Shown: positions 1 through 9,748, numbered from the stretch's first letter. The stretch is 64,000 bases of DNA from Allomuricauda sp. F6463D (GCF_023015965.1 NZ_JALKAN010000004.1:93886-157885), one strand, 5' to 3'. The notes: generated by a model from the letters alone, not told the origin. Numbers and translations are program-made.

Positions 1-105
1 GATCAGGTCTTCCAAAGAGATCTTGTTGGACCAATACTTTTCGCAAGCTCTTTTCAGCTCGCGGTGGGCCCCAATTCTTGGGTAGCCCAAATTGCTTGTT
101 TTCAT
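1..105 (-). CDS. metE: Cobalamin-independent methionine synthase, N-terminal end only (cut by window edge)
   Basis: The first 35 codons of a minus-strand gene are present; the rest lies beyond position 1. The translation begins [20 protein letters not shown], which carries the N-terminal [13 protein letters not shown] signature of MetE (5-methyltetrahydropteroyltriglutamate--homocysteine methyltransferase). MetE makes methionine from homocysteine without vitamin B12. The ATG is at 105-103. The identification rests on a short but highly characteristic stretch, and it is supported by the cobalamin riboswitch upstream, which is a classical control of metE when a B12-dependent MetH is also present. 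Confidence 0.9.
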   Translation of the reverse strand, partial: MKTSNLGYPRIGAHRELKRACEKYWSNKISLEDLI

Positions 106-269
106 TGCTAAAGCTTTTATAAAATTGAATAATTAGATAAAAGCTCCTTAGCTCAACTTCGCAATGCCTTAAACAAGAAGAACGTGGATAGAACTTGCCC
201 CAGGGTGTCCGGAAAAGTTCAAACGTTCGACCTGCCCTATACGCGAAGGCACCGTCAAAATCCTACAAT

Positions 270-475
270 GTAGGAACGATATGGGCAGGTATCCTGGCTT
301 GTTCGATTTTTGTCTACCTTCTCATCCTTGATTAAAGAACAATGGTATTGAGGACAAAAACATACTATTCCAAAAATTGGAATCGGACTTACAGTTGCGC
401 GTCAGCTCGTGATTTAAACACGATTCCCTTTTAATCCCGACACGTGTCGGGAACCCTCATCGTTTTGATAAAGAA
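270..475 (-). ncRNA. Cobalamin (B12) riboswitch upstream of metE
   Basis: On the minus strand the conserved cobalamin aptamer blocks appear in order. First comes TTAAAAGGGAATC (about 441-423), then GACGCGCAACTGTAAGTCC (about 405-382), and finally the B12-box region AGCCAGGATACCTGCC (about 299-284). The aptamer ends roughly 170 nt before the metE start codon, leaving room for the expression platform. By known family behaviour, bound adenosyl/methylcobalamin would turn metE off so that a B12-dependent synthase is used. The exact edges and the off-switch hairpin were not folded. Confidence 0.88.
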
Positions 476-654
476 ATTAAGTAAAGAACTTATTTACGTG
501 TAAAAGTATGTAATAATCTGAAGTTATATGTGTTTTGAAGAGTTTTATCGTAGAAGCAAGGTATTGTACTTATTCATCCAATAAATTGTATTGTAGGTTG
601 CCTGTCAATTACTTTATCCAGTAATCGTTGAACATTGTTAAGGTATTTCAATAT

Positions 655-1140
655 ATGTGCTATCCTGATGAGGATAAGGGCGAGTGGTTCGCCTCACGAA
701 AAGTCGGGCCCCAAAATCCGCACTTACACCAACAGAACCATGGCTTTCACCTTCATAAAATTTAAACATCCATTCAAAGTTAGCGCTGTCTTAGTAGTCA
801 TTTAGTTTTTTATGAAGGGCAATCAAGGCTTGATGGTGCTCCTTGCCCGAACCAGGGGCCGTTAGCTTTGGCAACAAAGAGTATTTTATCTTTATGCTGT
901 GGGGTAATTCAACCCTTTTTTATTTGGTTTAACAAAAGGTTTTGGTCCCACCACAACTGGGGTCGATCATTATATAAGCATCGTATAGGTTGGGTGTATG
1001 TATAAAACAGTTCATGGTTGCCAACCCTCCGAACGAATGCCCAGTTAAATTCTTAAAACCATTGATACGGTATTTTTCGTTGATTATTGGTTTTACTTTG
1101 GATGGGACTTACAATTGGAACCACCAAAAACGGAAAAATT
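655..1140 (-). pseudogene. Decayed alpha/beta-hydrolase esterase (PF00756-type)
   Basis: No open frame longer than about 60 codons exists here, but minus-strand translation in pieces gives two recognisable parts. The piece near 1100-930 reads INEKYRINGFKNLTGHSFGG followed by a stretch ending DAYIMIDPS, which is the nucleophile elbow GHSFGG and following strand of the putative-esterase family. The piece near 790-655 contains FEWMFKFYEGESHGSV, the usual C-terminal histidine region. A stop at 931-929 and frame changes separate them. The N-terminal half, expected around 1140-1400, is not recognisable. This is a broken relic. Confidence 0.7.
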
Positions 1141-1412
1141 AAACCAGCTTAATTTTAGCTATAATCAAAACTGAATCAGCCACTTATTAATGATTTTACC
1201 ATGATCACTTTTTCCCGTTTCGAGTGGTATTCTATGACCGTTTTTGCAGCCTTGTTCAAAACAGCATACATTGACTTGAAATTAGAAAAGATTGGAGGTT
1301 AGCATTTAGTTTCTCTTCGATGGGATGTCTTTTTATTTTTTTCTTTAATCCCATTGACTTTTTTGGATTGATATTCTGGAATTCAATCTAATATAAACAA
1401 TTATAAAAAATA

Positions 1413-1437
1413 AAACCCCTCTGTAAAATAGAGGTTT
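1413..1437 (-). terminator. Rho-independent terminator after yebC
   Basis: On the minus strand an AACCTCT...AGAGGGGTT stem with a short AT-rich loop is followed by TTTTATTTTTT, about 30 nt after the yebC stop codon. Confidence 0.75.
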
Positions 1438-1465
1438 ATGCGAGTATTATAAGGTGTTTCAGGGA

Positions 1466-2176
1466 TTACTCCTGCATGCTGTGGAATACGTTCTGTACAT
1501 CATCATCCTCCTCGATTTTCTCAAGAAGTTTCTCCACATCTGCAGCCTCTTCTTCGTTAAGTTCTTTGGTGACTTGCGGAATACGGTCAAATCCAGAAGA
1601 AATGATTTCAATTTCTCGTGATTCCAGTTCTTTTTGGATAGCTCCAAAATTTTCGAATGGTGCATAAATATGAATACCGTCTTCATCCACGAACACTTCT
1701 TCGGCACCAAAATCGATCATTTCCAGTTCCAGTTCTTCCGGGTCAATGCCATCATCGCTTATAGTAAAGCTACATGTATGGTCGAACATAAACTCTACAG
1801 AACCCGAAGTGCCCAAACTACCGTTGCATTTATTAAAATAGCTCCGGATATTGGCCACGGTACGGGTATTGTTGTCCGTTGCGGTTTCAATTAAAATGGC
1901 AATACCATGGGGGGCATACCCTTCAAAAAGCACCTCTTTATAATCGCCCTGACTTTTGTCCGATGCTCTTTTAATGGCCCGTTCAATATTGTCTTTTGGC
2001 ATATTTACCGCCTTGGCATTCTGTATTACGGCGCGTAATTTGGAATTGGCGTCAGGGTCAGGACCACCCTCTTTAACTGCCATTACTATATCTTTTCCAA
2101 TTCTGGTAAAGGCTTTGGACATAGCTGCCCAACGCTTCATTTTGCGCGCTTTTCTAAATTCGAATGCTCTTCCCAT
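1466..2176 (-). CDS. yebC: YebC/PmpR family transcriptional/translational regulator
   Basis: The 236-residue protein begins MGRAFEFRKARKMKRWAAMS and keeps the whole family pattern, including KAFTRIGKDI, the GGPDPDAN..LR motif and the acidic C-terminal segment. The length matches the usual 235-250. Members of this family bind DNA in some bacteria, and recent work links them to relieving ribosome stalling; the role here is not decided by the sequence. A terminator follows directly. The upstream neighbour phhB lies 71 nt away on the same strand and could be co-transcribed. Confidence 0.95.
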   Translation of the reverse strand: MGRAFEFRKARKMKRWAAMSKAFTRIGKDIVMAVKEGGPDPDANSKLRAVIQNAKAVNMPKDNIERAIKRASDKSQGDYKEVLFEGYAPHGIAILIETATDNNTRTVANIRSYFNKCNGSLGTSGSVEFMFDHTCSFTISDDGIDPEELELEMIDFGAEEVFVDEDGIHIYAPFENFGAIQKELESREIEIISSGFDRIPQVTKELNEEEAADVEKLLEKIEEDDDVQNVFHSMQE

Positions 2177-2247
2177 ATAATCTTAAATTCTGGATGAAGG
2201 CAAATTTAACAAAAAATGCTCCTTTGTCAAGCTCAATATGCACTACA

Positions 2248-2529
2248 TTATTCTACTATTTCCTCAATGGATTTTGCAAGGTCAATATCCTTTTGGGTAA
2301 TACCACCCGCATCGTGGGTGCTGAGCTTTATCGTAAGATTGTTATATACGTTTTCCCAGTTGGGATGATGGTTTTGTTTTTCGCATTCAAAGGCAATATG
2401 GGTCATCACCGAGAACGCTTCTTTAAAATCCTTAAAGGTGAAGCATTTTTGAATCATATTATCATCTAAGGTCCAACCCGAAAGGTCTTTAAGGGCATTT
2501 TCTATTTCAATGGCGTTTAATTTCTTCAT
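2248..2529 (-). CDS. phhB: Pterin-4a-carbinolamine dehydratase
   Basis: This 93-residue protein has the family signature HHPNWENVYNNLTIKLSTHD, with the HHPxW active-site histidines and the conserved STHDAGG turn. The enzyme dehydrates 4a-hydroxytetrahydrobiopterin, recycling the pterin cofactor used by aromatic amino acid hydroxylases such as phenylalanine hydroxylase. No hydroxylase gene is in this window, so the partner cannot be shown. Length is typical. Confidence 0.93.
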   Translation of the reverse strand: MKKLNAIEIENALKDLSGWTLDDNMIQKCFTFKDFKEAFSVMTHIAFECEKQNHHPNWENVYNNLTIKLSTHDAGGITQKDIDLAKSIEEIVE

Positions 2530-2575
2530 AAAACTGTTTTCCTAGAAGATAATCAATTAAACAGCGAAAAGAAAA

Positions 2576-3400
2576 CTATACAGGAAGATGATGGTCAATA
2601 ATTTCTTGACAGCTAATACGAAGGTTTTTTGGCAAGATATTATCCTTGGGCAGGGCCGCCAAATAACGGTCTTCGTTGGTTGTATACACCCTTTTATAGA
2701 TTGGGTGATAGTTACCAAGATGTTCGATAACCTCCTTTATAAATTCCTCGTGTTGAATAAGGTCGCTGCTACCCAAATGAAAAATACCCGTTTTGTTCCT
2801 GTTGATCAGGTAATGGATTTGTTGGGTGAGCCTATCGTCATTGGTTACATTGATGATGAGGTTGGGGAAAACTTCAATAGGTTCATTGTTTGCTATGTTT
2901 TCCTTGATTTCTTTGATTCTTGGAGAAGCGTTTCCAAAAACCATGGGCACTCTAAGAATAGCGGCTTTGTTTTTTGGCAACCGCATAATCATGTTCTCAA
3001 TTTTTATCTTGAGCCGTCCAAAAACACTTAAAGATAGTGTTTTGTCATGCTCGTATGATGGGAATTTGCTGTAGGCATCAAAAACATTGGCCGAAGAGAT
3101 AAAGTACAGTTTGGTGTCTGTCTTTATAATATATTCCATCAGGTGCTGATGCGCCTGTATCTGTGCTGGAAAATTCCCTCGAAGGGAAGATACGATGATA
3201 TCCGGTCTTACCTGTTCTAGAATGTGAAATATATCATCCTCTTCTAAGTCGTATCTGTAAAACTGTTTATTTTCCGCAAAGGAGTTATTGGAGAAATAAG
3301 TGCCGTAGGTATCAAAATAGGAGCAAAGTTCTTTGTATATGGCATTGCCTACAAATCCACTTGCTCCTAATATTAAAATCTTTTTTTTATCCAAAGACAA
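2576..3400 (-). CDS. NAD(P)-dependent sugar-nucleotide reductase/epimerase family (RmlD-like)
   Basis: The 274-residue protein starts with a Rossmann nucleotide-binding loop, KKILILGASGFVGNAIYKEL, and continues as an extended SDR of the RmlD/NAD-epimerase type with a SSANVFD segment in the usual place of the catalytic serine. The start codon is TTG at 3400-3398, immediately after the gcvT stop codon, so translation is probably coupled to gcvT. The substrate cannot be named: no polysaccharide or dTDP-sugar genes are nearby. A glycine-cleavage neighbour gives no functional hint. Confidence 0.8.
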   Translation of the reverse strand: MSLDKKKILILGASGFVGNAIYKELCSYFDTYGTYFSNNSFAENKQFYRYDLEEDDIFHILEQVRPDIIVSSLRGNFPAQIQAHQHLMEYIIKTDTKLYFISSANVFDAYSKFPSYEHDKTLSLSVFGRLKIKIENMIMRLPKNKAAILRVPMVFGNASPRIKEIKENIANNEPIEVFPNLIINVTNDDRLTQQIHYLINRNKTGIFHLGSSDLIQHEEFIKEVIEHLGNYHPIYKRVYTTNEDRYLAALPKDNILPKNLRISCQEIIDHHLPV

Positions 3401-4489
3401 CTAGGTGTTTTTGTAAAATGGCAGTTTTACGATGGTTGCCAAAACACTGTTCTTACGAATTTGTATATGAATAGGTGTATCGACTTTAGAAAATTCTGTG
3501 TTGACGTATCCTAGTCCGATTCCTTTAGAAAGAGACGGAGACATAGTTCCCGAGGTTACTTGGCCTATCTCATTGCCATCAACATCTGAAATTGTATATC
3601 CCGATCTAGGGATTGCGCGCTCTTCCATTTGGAAAGCGATTAATTTTCTTTTGGGGCCTGCCTCTTTTTCTTTGGCAAGATTTTCACTGTTCACAAAATC
3701 TTTGGTAAACTTGGTAATCCAGCCCAAACCAGCTTCAAAAGGAGAAGTAGTATCATCAATGTCGTTGCCATATAGACAATACCCCATTTCCAATCGTAAT
3801 GTATCACGAGCTGCTAAACCAATTGGTTTGATACCAAAATCGGCGCCAGCTTCCAATACTTTGTCCCACACTTGTTGCACTTCCGAGTTCTTGCAATAAA
3901 TCTCAAAACCTCCAGAACCGGTATAGCCCGTTGCTGAGATAATCACATGCTCAATCCCGGCAAAATCCGATACAACAAAGTTGTAGAATTTAATAGATGA
4001 TAAATCTACAGAGGTTATGGACTGCATTGCTTCAACAGCTTTTGGTCCTTGGATTGCCAAAAGCGAATAATCATCAGAAATATTTCGCATGTCCGCACCA
4101 ATAGCTTCATTATAATTGGAAATATGTTCCCAATCCTTATCAATGTTGGATGCGTTGACAACTAAAAGGTAAGTTTCGTCCTTGATTTTATATACAATAA
4201 GGTCATCGACAATACCACCTGTTTCGTTGGGCAAACAACTATACTGCGCTTTGCCTACTGTTAATTTGGAGGCATCGTTGGTCGTTACTTTTTGGATAAG
4301 CTCCAAAGCCTTGGGCCCTTCTATCAAAAATTCCCCCATGTGGGAAACATCAAAAACCCCGACACCTTTACGTACGGTATCGTGTTCAATGTTTATGCCT
4401 TCATAGGAAACGGGCATGTTGTAGCCCGCAAAAGGCACCATTTTAGCTCCCAATGCTTCATGCGTTTTAGTAAGTGCAGTATTTTTCAT
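3401..4489 (-). CDS. gcvT: Aminomethyltransferase, T-protein of the glycine cleavage system
   Basis: The 362-residue protein has the T-protein fold: N-terminal [12 protein letters not shown], the folate-region [16 protein letters not shown], and a C-terminal GCV_T barrel with TSGTMSPSL. It transfers the methylene of the H-protein-bound aminomethyl group to tetrahydrofolate with release of ammonia. The start was set at the ATG at 4489, beginning [14 protein letters not shown], because the eight residues upstream are not family-like. gcvH and gcvP are not in the window. Confidence 0.95.
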   Translation of the reverse strand: MKNTALTKTHEALGAKMVPFAGYNMPVSYEGINIEHDTVRKGVGVFDVSHMGEFLIEGPKALELIQKVTTNDASKLTVGKAQYSCLPNETGGIVDDLIVYKIKDETYLLVVNASNIDKDWEHISNYNEAIGADMRNISDDYSLLAIQGPKAVEAMQSITSVDLSSIKFYNFVVSDFAGIEHVIISATGYTGSGGFEIYCKNSEVQQVWDKVLEAGADFGIKPIGLAARDTLRLEMGYCLYGNDIDDTTSPFEAGLGWITKFTKDFVNSENLAKEKEAGPKRKLIAFQMEERAIPRSGYTISDVDGNEIGQVTSGTMSPSLSKGIGLGYVNTEFSKVDTPIHIQIRKNSVLATIVKLPFYKNT

Positions 4490-4819
4490 TGACTCTGTTT
4501 TTACGATTTGCAAATTTATGGAATTAATTGAGGATACGCTTATTTTAGGCTGCTATGATTTTTTATGAGCCATAGCAGTGCACAGGTAAAACCTTGGTCA
4601 AACCCGTAATTTGGGACAAGCAACAATTATGGTAGAAACTTTATTGTGCCAACGGAATGGATTACCTCTATAATCTAAATCTCTTTATTTTTAAGGGGTT
4701 TGAGGAACCAAATGCGATGCATTTTATTGTTTTCGGAAGGACAACAATAACCATCGAGGTTATTGAGGCCAAAAAAAACAACTGGGTCACTTGGACAGTT
4801 TTAAACTAACAAAATAAGA
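4490..4819. other. Gene-free spacer between thrC and gcvT
   Basis: No coding pattern was found. A perfect 8-bp stem with a 5-nt loop (CAATAACC/GGTTATTG, 4745-4765) is present, but on neither strand is it followed at once by a good T-run, so it is only a weak terminator candidate for thrC. The gcvT promoter must lie near 4490-4560 but no clear Bacteroidota -7 box was recognised. Confidence 0.5.
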
Positions 4820-6115
4820 TTAATGCTTTAGTAGAAATTGTTTTAGCTCTTCATACGTGGCAATGGAAATGGATTTTTTGTCCTTGTTCATTACCTTTTT
4901 TATTTGTGGCGGGATTTGCGGGGTCAACCCTAAAGTTTCTTCGACCACATCCAAAAACTTTACGGGATGTGCCGTTTCCAAGAATATACCATAGGTATCT
5001 GGATGGGATTTTTGAAATTCTTTCAACCCTAAATATCCTACGGCCCCATGAGGGTCCATAACATATCCTGTCTTGGAATGGATAGCTTTCATCGTGACTT
5101 TGGTCGATTTATCTGTAAAAGAGTAGGAGGAAAGATGTTTTTGGAGCGTTCCGAGATCGTCCTTGTACAAATGTCTGATACGGATAAAGTTGCTAGGGTC
5201 TCCCACATCCATGGCATTGGAAATGGTGGCGATGGATGCCATGGGCTTGTACACCCCGTTTTCCATAAACTTTGGGACCACATCGTTTGCATTGGTGGAA
5301 GCTACAAAGTGTTTTACTGGCATGCCCAGTTTTTGAGCGACCATACCTGCGCAAATATTTCCAAAATTTCCTGACGGTACAGAGAACACAATTTCTTTTC
5401 CTTTTGATTTCGCCTGTTTGTAGGCAAACAAAAAGTAGAACAGTTGGGGTAACCATCTTGCCACATTGATGCTGTTGGCCGATGTCAATTTTTTATGATC
5501 TGTGATTTCGGTATCCAAAAAAGCGGTCTTTACCATACGTTGGCAATCGTCAAACACACCGTCTACCTCCATGGCCTCGATATTTTGGCCTAAGGTGGTC
5601 AACTGTTTTTCTTGGATTTCGCTCACTTTTCCACTAGGGTAGAGGATAAGCACCTGTACGCCATCGACACCTAAGAAACCATTGGCAACGGCTCCTCCTG
5701 TATCCCCTGAGGTGGCAACCAGAACTGTTACATCTTGTTTTTCTCCCTGTGAAAAGTAACCCAGGCAATTGGCCATAAACCGGGCACCTACATCTTTAAA
5801 TGCCATAGTGGGGCCGTGGAAAAGTTCCAGGGTAGCAACATTCTCTTCAATGTCCACCACGGGGAAATCAAAATCAAGTGTATTGGAAATGATTTCTTTT
5901 AGGGCATTATCGGGAATATCATCGCTGACAAATTGATGGATGGCACGAAAAGCTATTTCGTGATTGGACAATTCTTCGATGTTTTCAAAAAAATCTTGAG
6001 AAAGCGGTGTTATGCTCTCTGGAAAATAAAGTCCCTTGTCGGGAGCAATTCCTGCAATGACCGCTTCTTTGAATGAGGCTTGGTTACTTCTGTTATTTAG
6101 ACTATGGAATTTCAT
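4820..6115 (-). CDS. thrC: Threonine synthase
   Basis: The 431-residue PLP enzyme converts O-phosphohomoserine to threonine, the last step of the pathway. It has the N-terminal LYFPESITPL, the PLP-lysine region HGPTMAFKDVGARF, and VLVATSGDTGGAVANGF, which are threonine-synthase signatures. The ATG at 6115 (MKFHSLNNRSNQASF) was chosen over the upstream one because it gives the normal N terminus. It sits just after the thrB stop, consistent with a thrA-thrB-thrC operon transcribed leftwards. Confidence 0.97.
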   Translation of the reverse strand: MKFHSLNNRSNQASFKEAVIAGIAPDKGLYFPESITPLSQDFFENIEELSNHEIAFRAIHQFVSDDIPDNALKEIISNTLDFDFPVVDIEENVATLELFHGPTMAFKDVGARFMANCLGYFSQGEKQDVTVLVATSGDTGGAVANGFLGVDGVQVLILYPSGKVSEIQEKQLTTLGQNIEAMEVDGVFDDCQRMVKTAFLDTEITDHKKLTSANSINVARWLPQLFYFLFAYKQAKSKGKEIVFSVPSGNFGNICAGMVAQKLGMPVKHFVASTNANDVVPKFMENGVYKPMASIATISNAMDVGDPSNFIRIRHLYKDDLGTLQKHLSSYSFTDKSTKVTMKAIHSKTGYVMDPHGAVGYLGLKEFQKSHPDTYGIFLETAHPVKFLDVVEETLGLTPQIPPQIKKVMNKDKKSISIATYEELKQFLLKH

Positions 6116-6119
6116 TGGA

Positions 6120-7043
6120 TCAATCAATTTTTTTTACACCTTCGCTGTTAACTTTCGATATATGGATATCAAAATCCACACCTATATTTTTATAGGTCTC
6201 TTTCATGGAATCTGCTACTCTTGTTGCGATTTCCTCGCCTTTGCTCAAGGCAAAAATTGACGGCCCGGAACCGGAAATACCACTTCCGAGTGCTCCTGCC
6301 TTTACAGCATTGGTTTTGATATTGTCAAAAGCAGGGATTAGAATAGAGCGGATGGGCTCTACAATATGATCGTGCAATGAGCGACCTATGAGTTCATAAT
6401 CATTTTGGAAGAGGCCGGCGATAAGTCCGCCCAAATTGCCCCATTGTTGGATGCCTTGTTGCATGGATATCGTGGTCCTTAAAATTTTACGTGAATCAGA
6501 AGTTTTTATTTCTATCTGCGGATGAATCACAGTTGCGTACAATTCTGAAGGTGTTGGTATGGGAATAATATCGAGCGGTTCATAACTTCTTACTAAGGTG
6601 AATCCGCCAAAAATGGCAGGGGCTACATTGTCTGCATGGGCCACATCGCTAGCCAATTTTTCGCCTTGCATAGCAAATTGCACCAACTCCAATTTGGAGA
6701 AGGGTCTGCCCAAAAACTCGTTCATGGCCCAAACTGCACCTGCCGAACTTGCGGCACTGCTTCCAATACCGCTCCCTGGTTTGATTCGTTTGTCTATAAC
6801 AATCTCAAATCCCCCGTCGTAACCGCTTTTTTCCAAAAGAGCTAAACCTGCTACGCCGGCCACATTGTTTTTGGTTTCCAGCGGAAGGTCTTGGCCAATT
6901 ATTTTGGTGATTCGAATTCCTTTTTTAGAAGTTTTTCTAACAATCATTTCATCGCCAACGGAATCCAACGCCAAACCCAAAACATCAAATCCGCAAGAAA
7001 CATTGGCTATGGTTGCGGGGCAAAATACCTTTAATTCTTCCAT
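6120..7043 (-). CDS. thrB: Homoserine kinase
   Basis: A GHMP-family kinase of 307 residues. It contains the N-terminal VFCPATIANVSCGFDVLGLA, the ATP-binding PGSGIGSSAASSAGAVWA, and the C-terminal GSGISGSGPSIFAL loop. It phosphorylates homoserine to O-phosphohomoserine. The gene lies 3 nt after the thrA stop and is followed at once by thrC, so the three are one operon. Confidence 0.97.
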   Translation of the reverse strand: MEELKVFCPATIANVSCGFDVLGLALDSVGDEMIVRKTSKKGIRITKIIGQDLPLETKNNVAGVAGLALLEKSGYDGGFEIVIDKRIKPGSGIGSSAASSAGAVWAMNEFLGRPFSKLELVQFAMQGEKLASDVAHADNVAPAIFGGFTLVRSYEPLDIIPIPTPSELYATVIHPQIEIKTSDSRKILRTTISMQQGIQQWGNLGGLIAGLFQNDYELIGRSLHDHIVEPIRSILIPAFDNIKTNAVKAGALGSGISGSGPSIFALSKGEEIATRVADSMKETYKNIGVDFDIHISKVNSEGVKKID

Positions 7044-7046
7044 ACC

Positions 7047-9491
7047 TTAAAAATTTCCTATTCGAACAATATCCGCAAAGATACCCGAAGCTGTTACATC
7101 TGCTCCTGCTCCTGCTCCTTTTATAATCAAGGGTTGGTCCACATAACGGTCGGTAAAGAACAATACGATGTTATCACTTCCTTCCAAGTTGTAAAAATCG
7201 TGACCTTTGGGGATTTGTTGTAATCCAACCTTTGCCTTCCCATCTTCAAATTGGGCCACATATTTAAGCTTGCAATCTACAGCGTCGGCATCATTGTATA
7301 GTTGTTGGAATTTAGCTTCATATTTCGTCAAACTTTCAAAAAATGCTTCATTGGAGTCGGCATTTAAACTTTCTTCGGGTAGAAATGCTTCATTCTCTAT
7401 GTCATCGATATCCAGTTGATAACCACTTTCGCGCGCTAGAATAAGAATCTTCCTCATTACGTCTATTCCGCTTAAATCTATGGTCGGGTCAGGTTCGGTA
7501 TAGCCTTGTTCCTGCGCTTGTTTTACCACATCGTGAAAGGTGGTTTTATCATTAAAACTGTTAAATATAAAGTTGAGGCTGCCAGATAATACAGCTTGTA
7601 TTTTTCTAACCTTATCTCCTGATGCGATTAAATGTTTTAGGGTGTCGATAATAGGTAAACCAGCTCCTACATTGGTTTCGAACAAATAGGGAGCATTGTA
7701 TTGTTTGGCCAATTGTTTTAACTCCTTATAATAACCATAATCCGAAGAAGAGGCGATTTTATTGCAAGTCACCACAGAAATACTGTTTTTGAGGTATTTT
7801 GAATAACTTTCGGAAACCTCGGCGCTGGCGGTATTGTCCACGAAAATACTGTTACGATAGTTTAACGAATTAATGCGGTCAAAAAATGCTTCTTTATCCG
7901 TTGGGATTCCATTGGCCAAAGCGTTTTCCCATTCTTTCAGGGAAATACCGCCTTCATCAAAAATCATTTTTCTGGAATTGCTGATTCCAATGACACGGAC
8001 ATTGAGTTTGAGCTCTTCTTTTAAATACGTTTTCTGTTGACGGATTTGTTCCAAGAATTTTGAGCCAACGTTCCCAACACCCATTACAAATAGATTGAGT
8101 TGTTTTATGTTTTCTTCAAAAAAGGTTTCGTGCAATGAGTTGAGCGCTTTTTTAACATCTTCCTTTCTGATGACCGCCGAGATGTTCCGTTCAGAGGCTC
8201 CTTGGGCAATTGCTCTAATATTTACATTGTTTTTACCCAGTGTGCTGAACATTTTTCCACTCAAACCTTGATGACTCTTCATATTGTCCCCAACCAAGGC
8301 TACGATTGTTAGGTCTTTTTCAACAATGACCGGTTTTATTTTTCTTGTTGCAATCTCATATTCAAAAGTCTCATTGACCACCTCTTCGGCTATGTCCGCA
8401 TCTTCATCAGCTATACCAACACAAATTGAGTGCTCGGATGATGCTTGGGTTATTAATACAATACTTATGTTTTTTAGCGATAGAGTTTCAAAGAATCGTT
8501 TGGAAATACCTGGTATTCCAATCATGCCAGGTCCTTCCAAAGATAGTAAGCTAATGTTGCCTACATGGCTAATTCCCCTTACAGTTTTACCATTTCCGTT
8601 ATGGTTTTTGGTAATTAGAGTGCCGGGGTTTTCTGGGTCGAAAGTATTTTTAATGGCGATTGGGATGGCCTTGCCCAGTACGGGTTGAATTGTTGGTGGG
8701 TAAAGCACTTTAGCCCCAAAATGGGAAAGTTCCATGGCTTCTTGGTAACTGATATTTGAAACACATTTTGCCTGTTTCACCAGTTTAGGGTTAGCGGTGT
8801 ACATTCCACTTACATCTGTCCAAATTTCCAAAATATCTGCGTTTACCGCAGCAGCGATAATAGCGGCCGTGTAATCGGACCCACCTCTGCCCAAGGTTGT
8901 TAAATCTCCTGAAATGCTCGATGCCACGAAGCCCGGAAGCATGGTTATTTGGTGTTGGTTGGATGCAAAGTATGTCTCGCAATCTGCGTTTGTTTTTTTA
9001 AATTCGACATTGGCCTTTCCAAAATTATTGTCTGTAGTGATAAGTTCCCTACTATCTTTAAAAATAACATCCAATCCTTCGGATTTCAGGAATTCACAAA
9101 TAACAAAAGAAGATAGCAATTCGCCATAGCTTACAATTTTGTCGGATAGTTTTGGTGTAAGCTCACCAATTAGAAAAGCTCCCTCCAATAGTGTTTCGAG
9201 TATATTGAGTTCACTTTTGACCTTGCTCAGGGCGGCACTTTGTGATTTGACAGGGATTAATTCCCTGATGGCTGAAATGTGCCTATCCTCAATTTCTTTG
9301 AGACTACTTTTATATTTTACATTTTGTTCCGACGCAAGGTTTGAAGCGTTGAGCAGTAGGTCCGTAATCCCGCCGAATGCTGATACCACAACGGCAATTT
9401 TTACCTGCTTTTGATTACTGAGGATGGATTTGACCTTATTGATATTTTCTGGATTGGCAACAGAAGTACCACCAAACTTTAAGACTTTCAT
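7047..9491 (-). CDS. thrA: Bifunctional aspartokinase / homoserine dehydrogenase
   Basis: The 814-residue protein starts MKVLKFGGTSVANPENI, the aspartokinase signature. It continues through the kinase domain (to about 290), two ACT-type regulatory segments (about 310-460, with SEHSICVGIADED), and a C-terminal homoserine dehydrogenase (about 465-814, with LFVMGVGNVGSKFLEQI as the NAD(P) loop). It catalyses the first and third steps from aspartate to threonine. Length equals that of the E. coli ThrA type. It opens the thrABC operon and is preceded by a Thr/Ile-rich leader peptide. Confidence 0.97.
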   Translation of the reverse strand: MKVLKFGGTSVANPENINKVKSILSNQKQVKIAVVVSAFGGITDLLLNASNLASEQNVKYKSSLKEIEDRHISAIRELIPVKSQSAALSKVKSELNILETLLEGAFLIGELTPKLSDKIVSYGELLSSFVICEFLKSEGLDVIFKDSRELITTDNNFGKANVEFKKTNADCETYFASNQHQITMLPGFVASSISGDLTTLGRGGSDYTAAIIAAAVNADILEIWTDVSGMYTANPKLVKQAKCVSNISYQEAMELSHFGAKVLYPPTIQPVLGKAIPIAIKNTFDPENPGTLITKNHNGNGKTVRGISHVGNISLLSLEGPGMIGIPGISKRFFETLSLKNISIVLITQASSEHSICVGIADEDADIAEEVVNETFEYEIATRKIKPVIVEKDLTIVALVGDNMKSHQGLSGKMFSTLGKNNVNIRAIAQGASERNISAVIRKEDVKKALNSLHETFFEENIKQLNLFVMGVGNVGSKFLEQIRQQKTYLKEELKLNVRVIGISNSRKMIFDEGGISLKEWENALANGIPTDKEAFFDRINSLNYRNSIFVDNTASAEVSESYSKYLKNSISVVTCNKIASSSDYGYYKELKQLAKQYNAPYLFETNVGAGLPIIDTLKHLIASGDKVRKIQAVLSGSLNFIFNSFNDKTTFHDVVKQAQEQGYTEPDPTIDLSGIDVMRKILILARESGYQLDIDDIENEAFLPEESLNADSNEAFFESLTKYEAKFQQLYNDADAVDCKLKYVAQFEDGKAKVGLQQIPKGHDFYNLEGSDNIVLFFTDRYVDQPLIIKGAGAGADVTASGIFADIVRIGNF

Positions 9492-9645
9492 AAAGAAATT
9501 TTATTGTAAAAAATTGAAAATAGGTTAAAAAACGGACGGAATTATATATAGCAGACTTACCCCAATGGGGTGGTGGTAACAATAGTAATGATGGATGAAA
9601 AAGTGTTCATCAAATTAAGGTTAATATCCGTTGGTTTTAGTTCCA
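9492..9645 (-). promoter_or_regulatory. Putative attenuator region of thrABC
   Basis: The untranslated region holds the leader peptide, a small ACCCC/GGGGT hairpin over its last codons (about 9559-9571), and, further down, CCGTCCG followed by six T on the minus strand (9540-9527). The CCGT part could pair with ACGGA upstream of the leader ATG. The exact terminator/antiterminator pair was not resolved by eye. Confidence 0.45.
9557..9610 (-). CDS. thrL: Threonine/isoleucine-rich leader peptide of the thr operon
   Basis: Between the thrA start and the divergent nnr gene the minus strand encodes MNTFSSIITIVTTTPLG followed by TAA (ATG at 9610-9608). Five of 17 residues are Thr and three are Ile, with ITIVTTT consecutive, as expected for ribosome-mediated attenuation by charged Thr and Ile tRNAs. 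An in-frame ATG at 9645 would add 12 residues. The gene ends 65 nt before thrA. The name follows the analogous E. coli leader; the similarity is in composition and position, not in alignable sequence. Confidence 0.7.
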   Translation of the reverse strand: MNTFSSIITIVTTTPLG

Positions 9646-9748
9646 TTACTTTATAATGAGATGATAAAAGTAGTACTTTTGAATACTTCATCAAATCATT
9701 GGTGTTGTTTTTGTGAAATCCTTACGAATAATCAATATTTTTTGCCGA

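Noticed and set aside
4745..4765. Perfect 8-bp hairpin after thrC
   Set aside because: There is no T-run directly after it on either strand, so it was not called a terminator.
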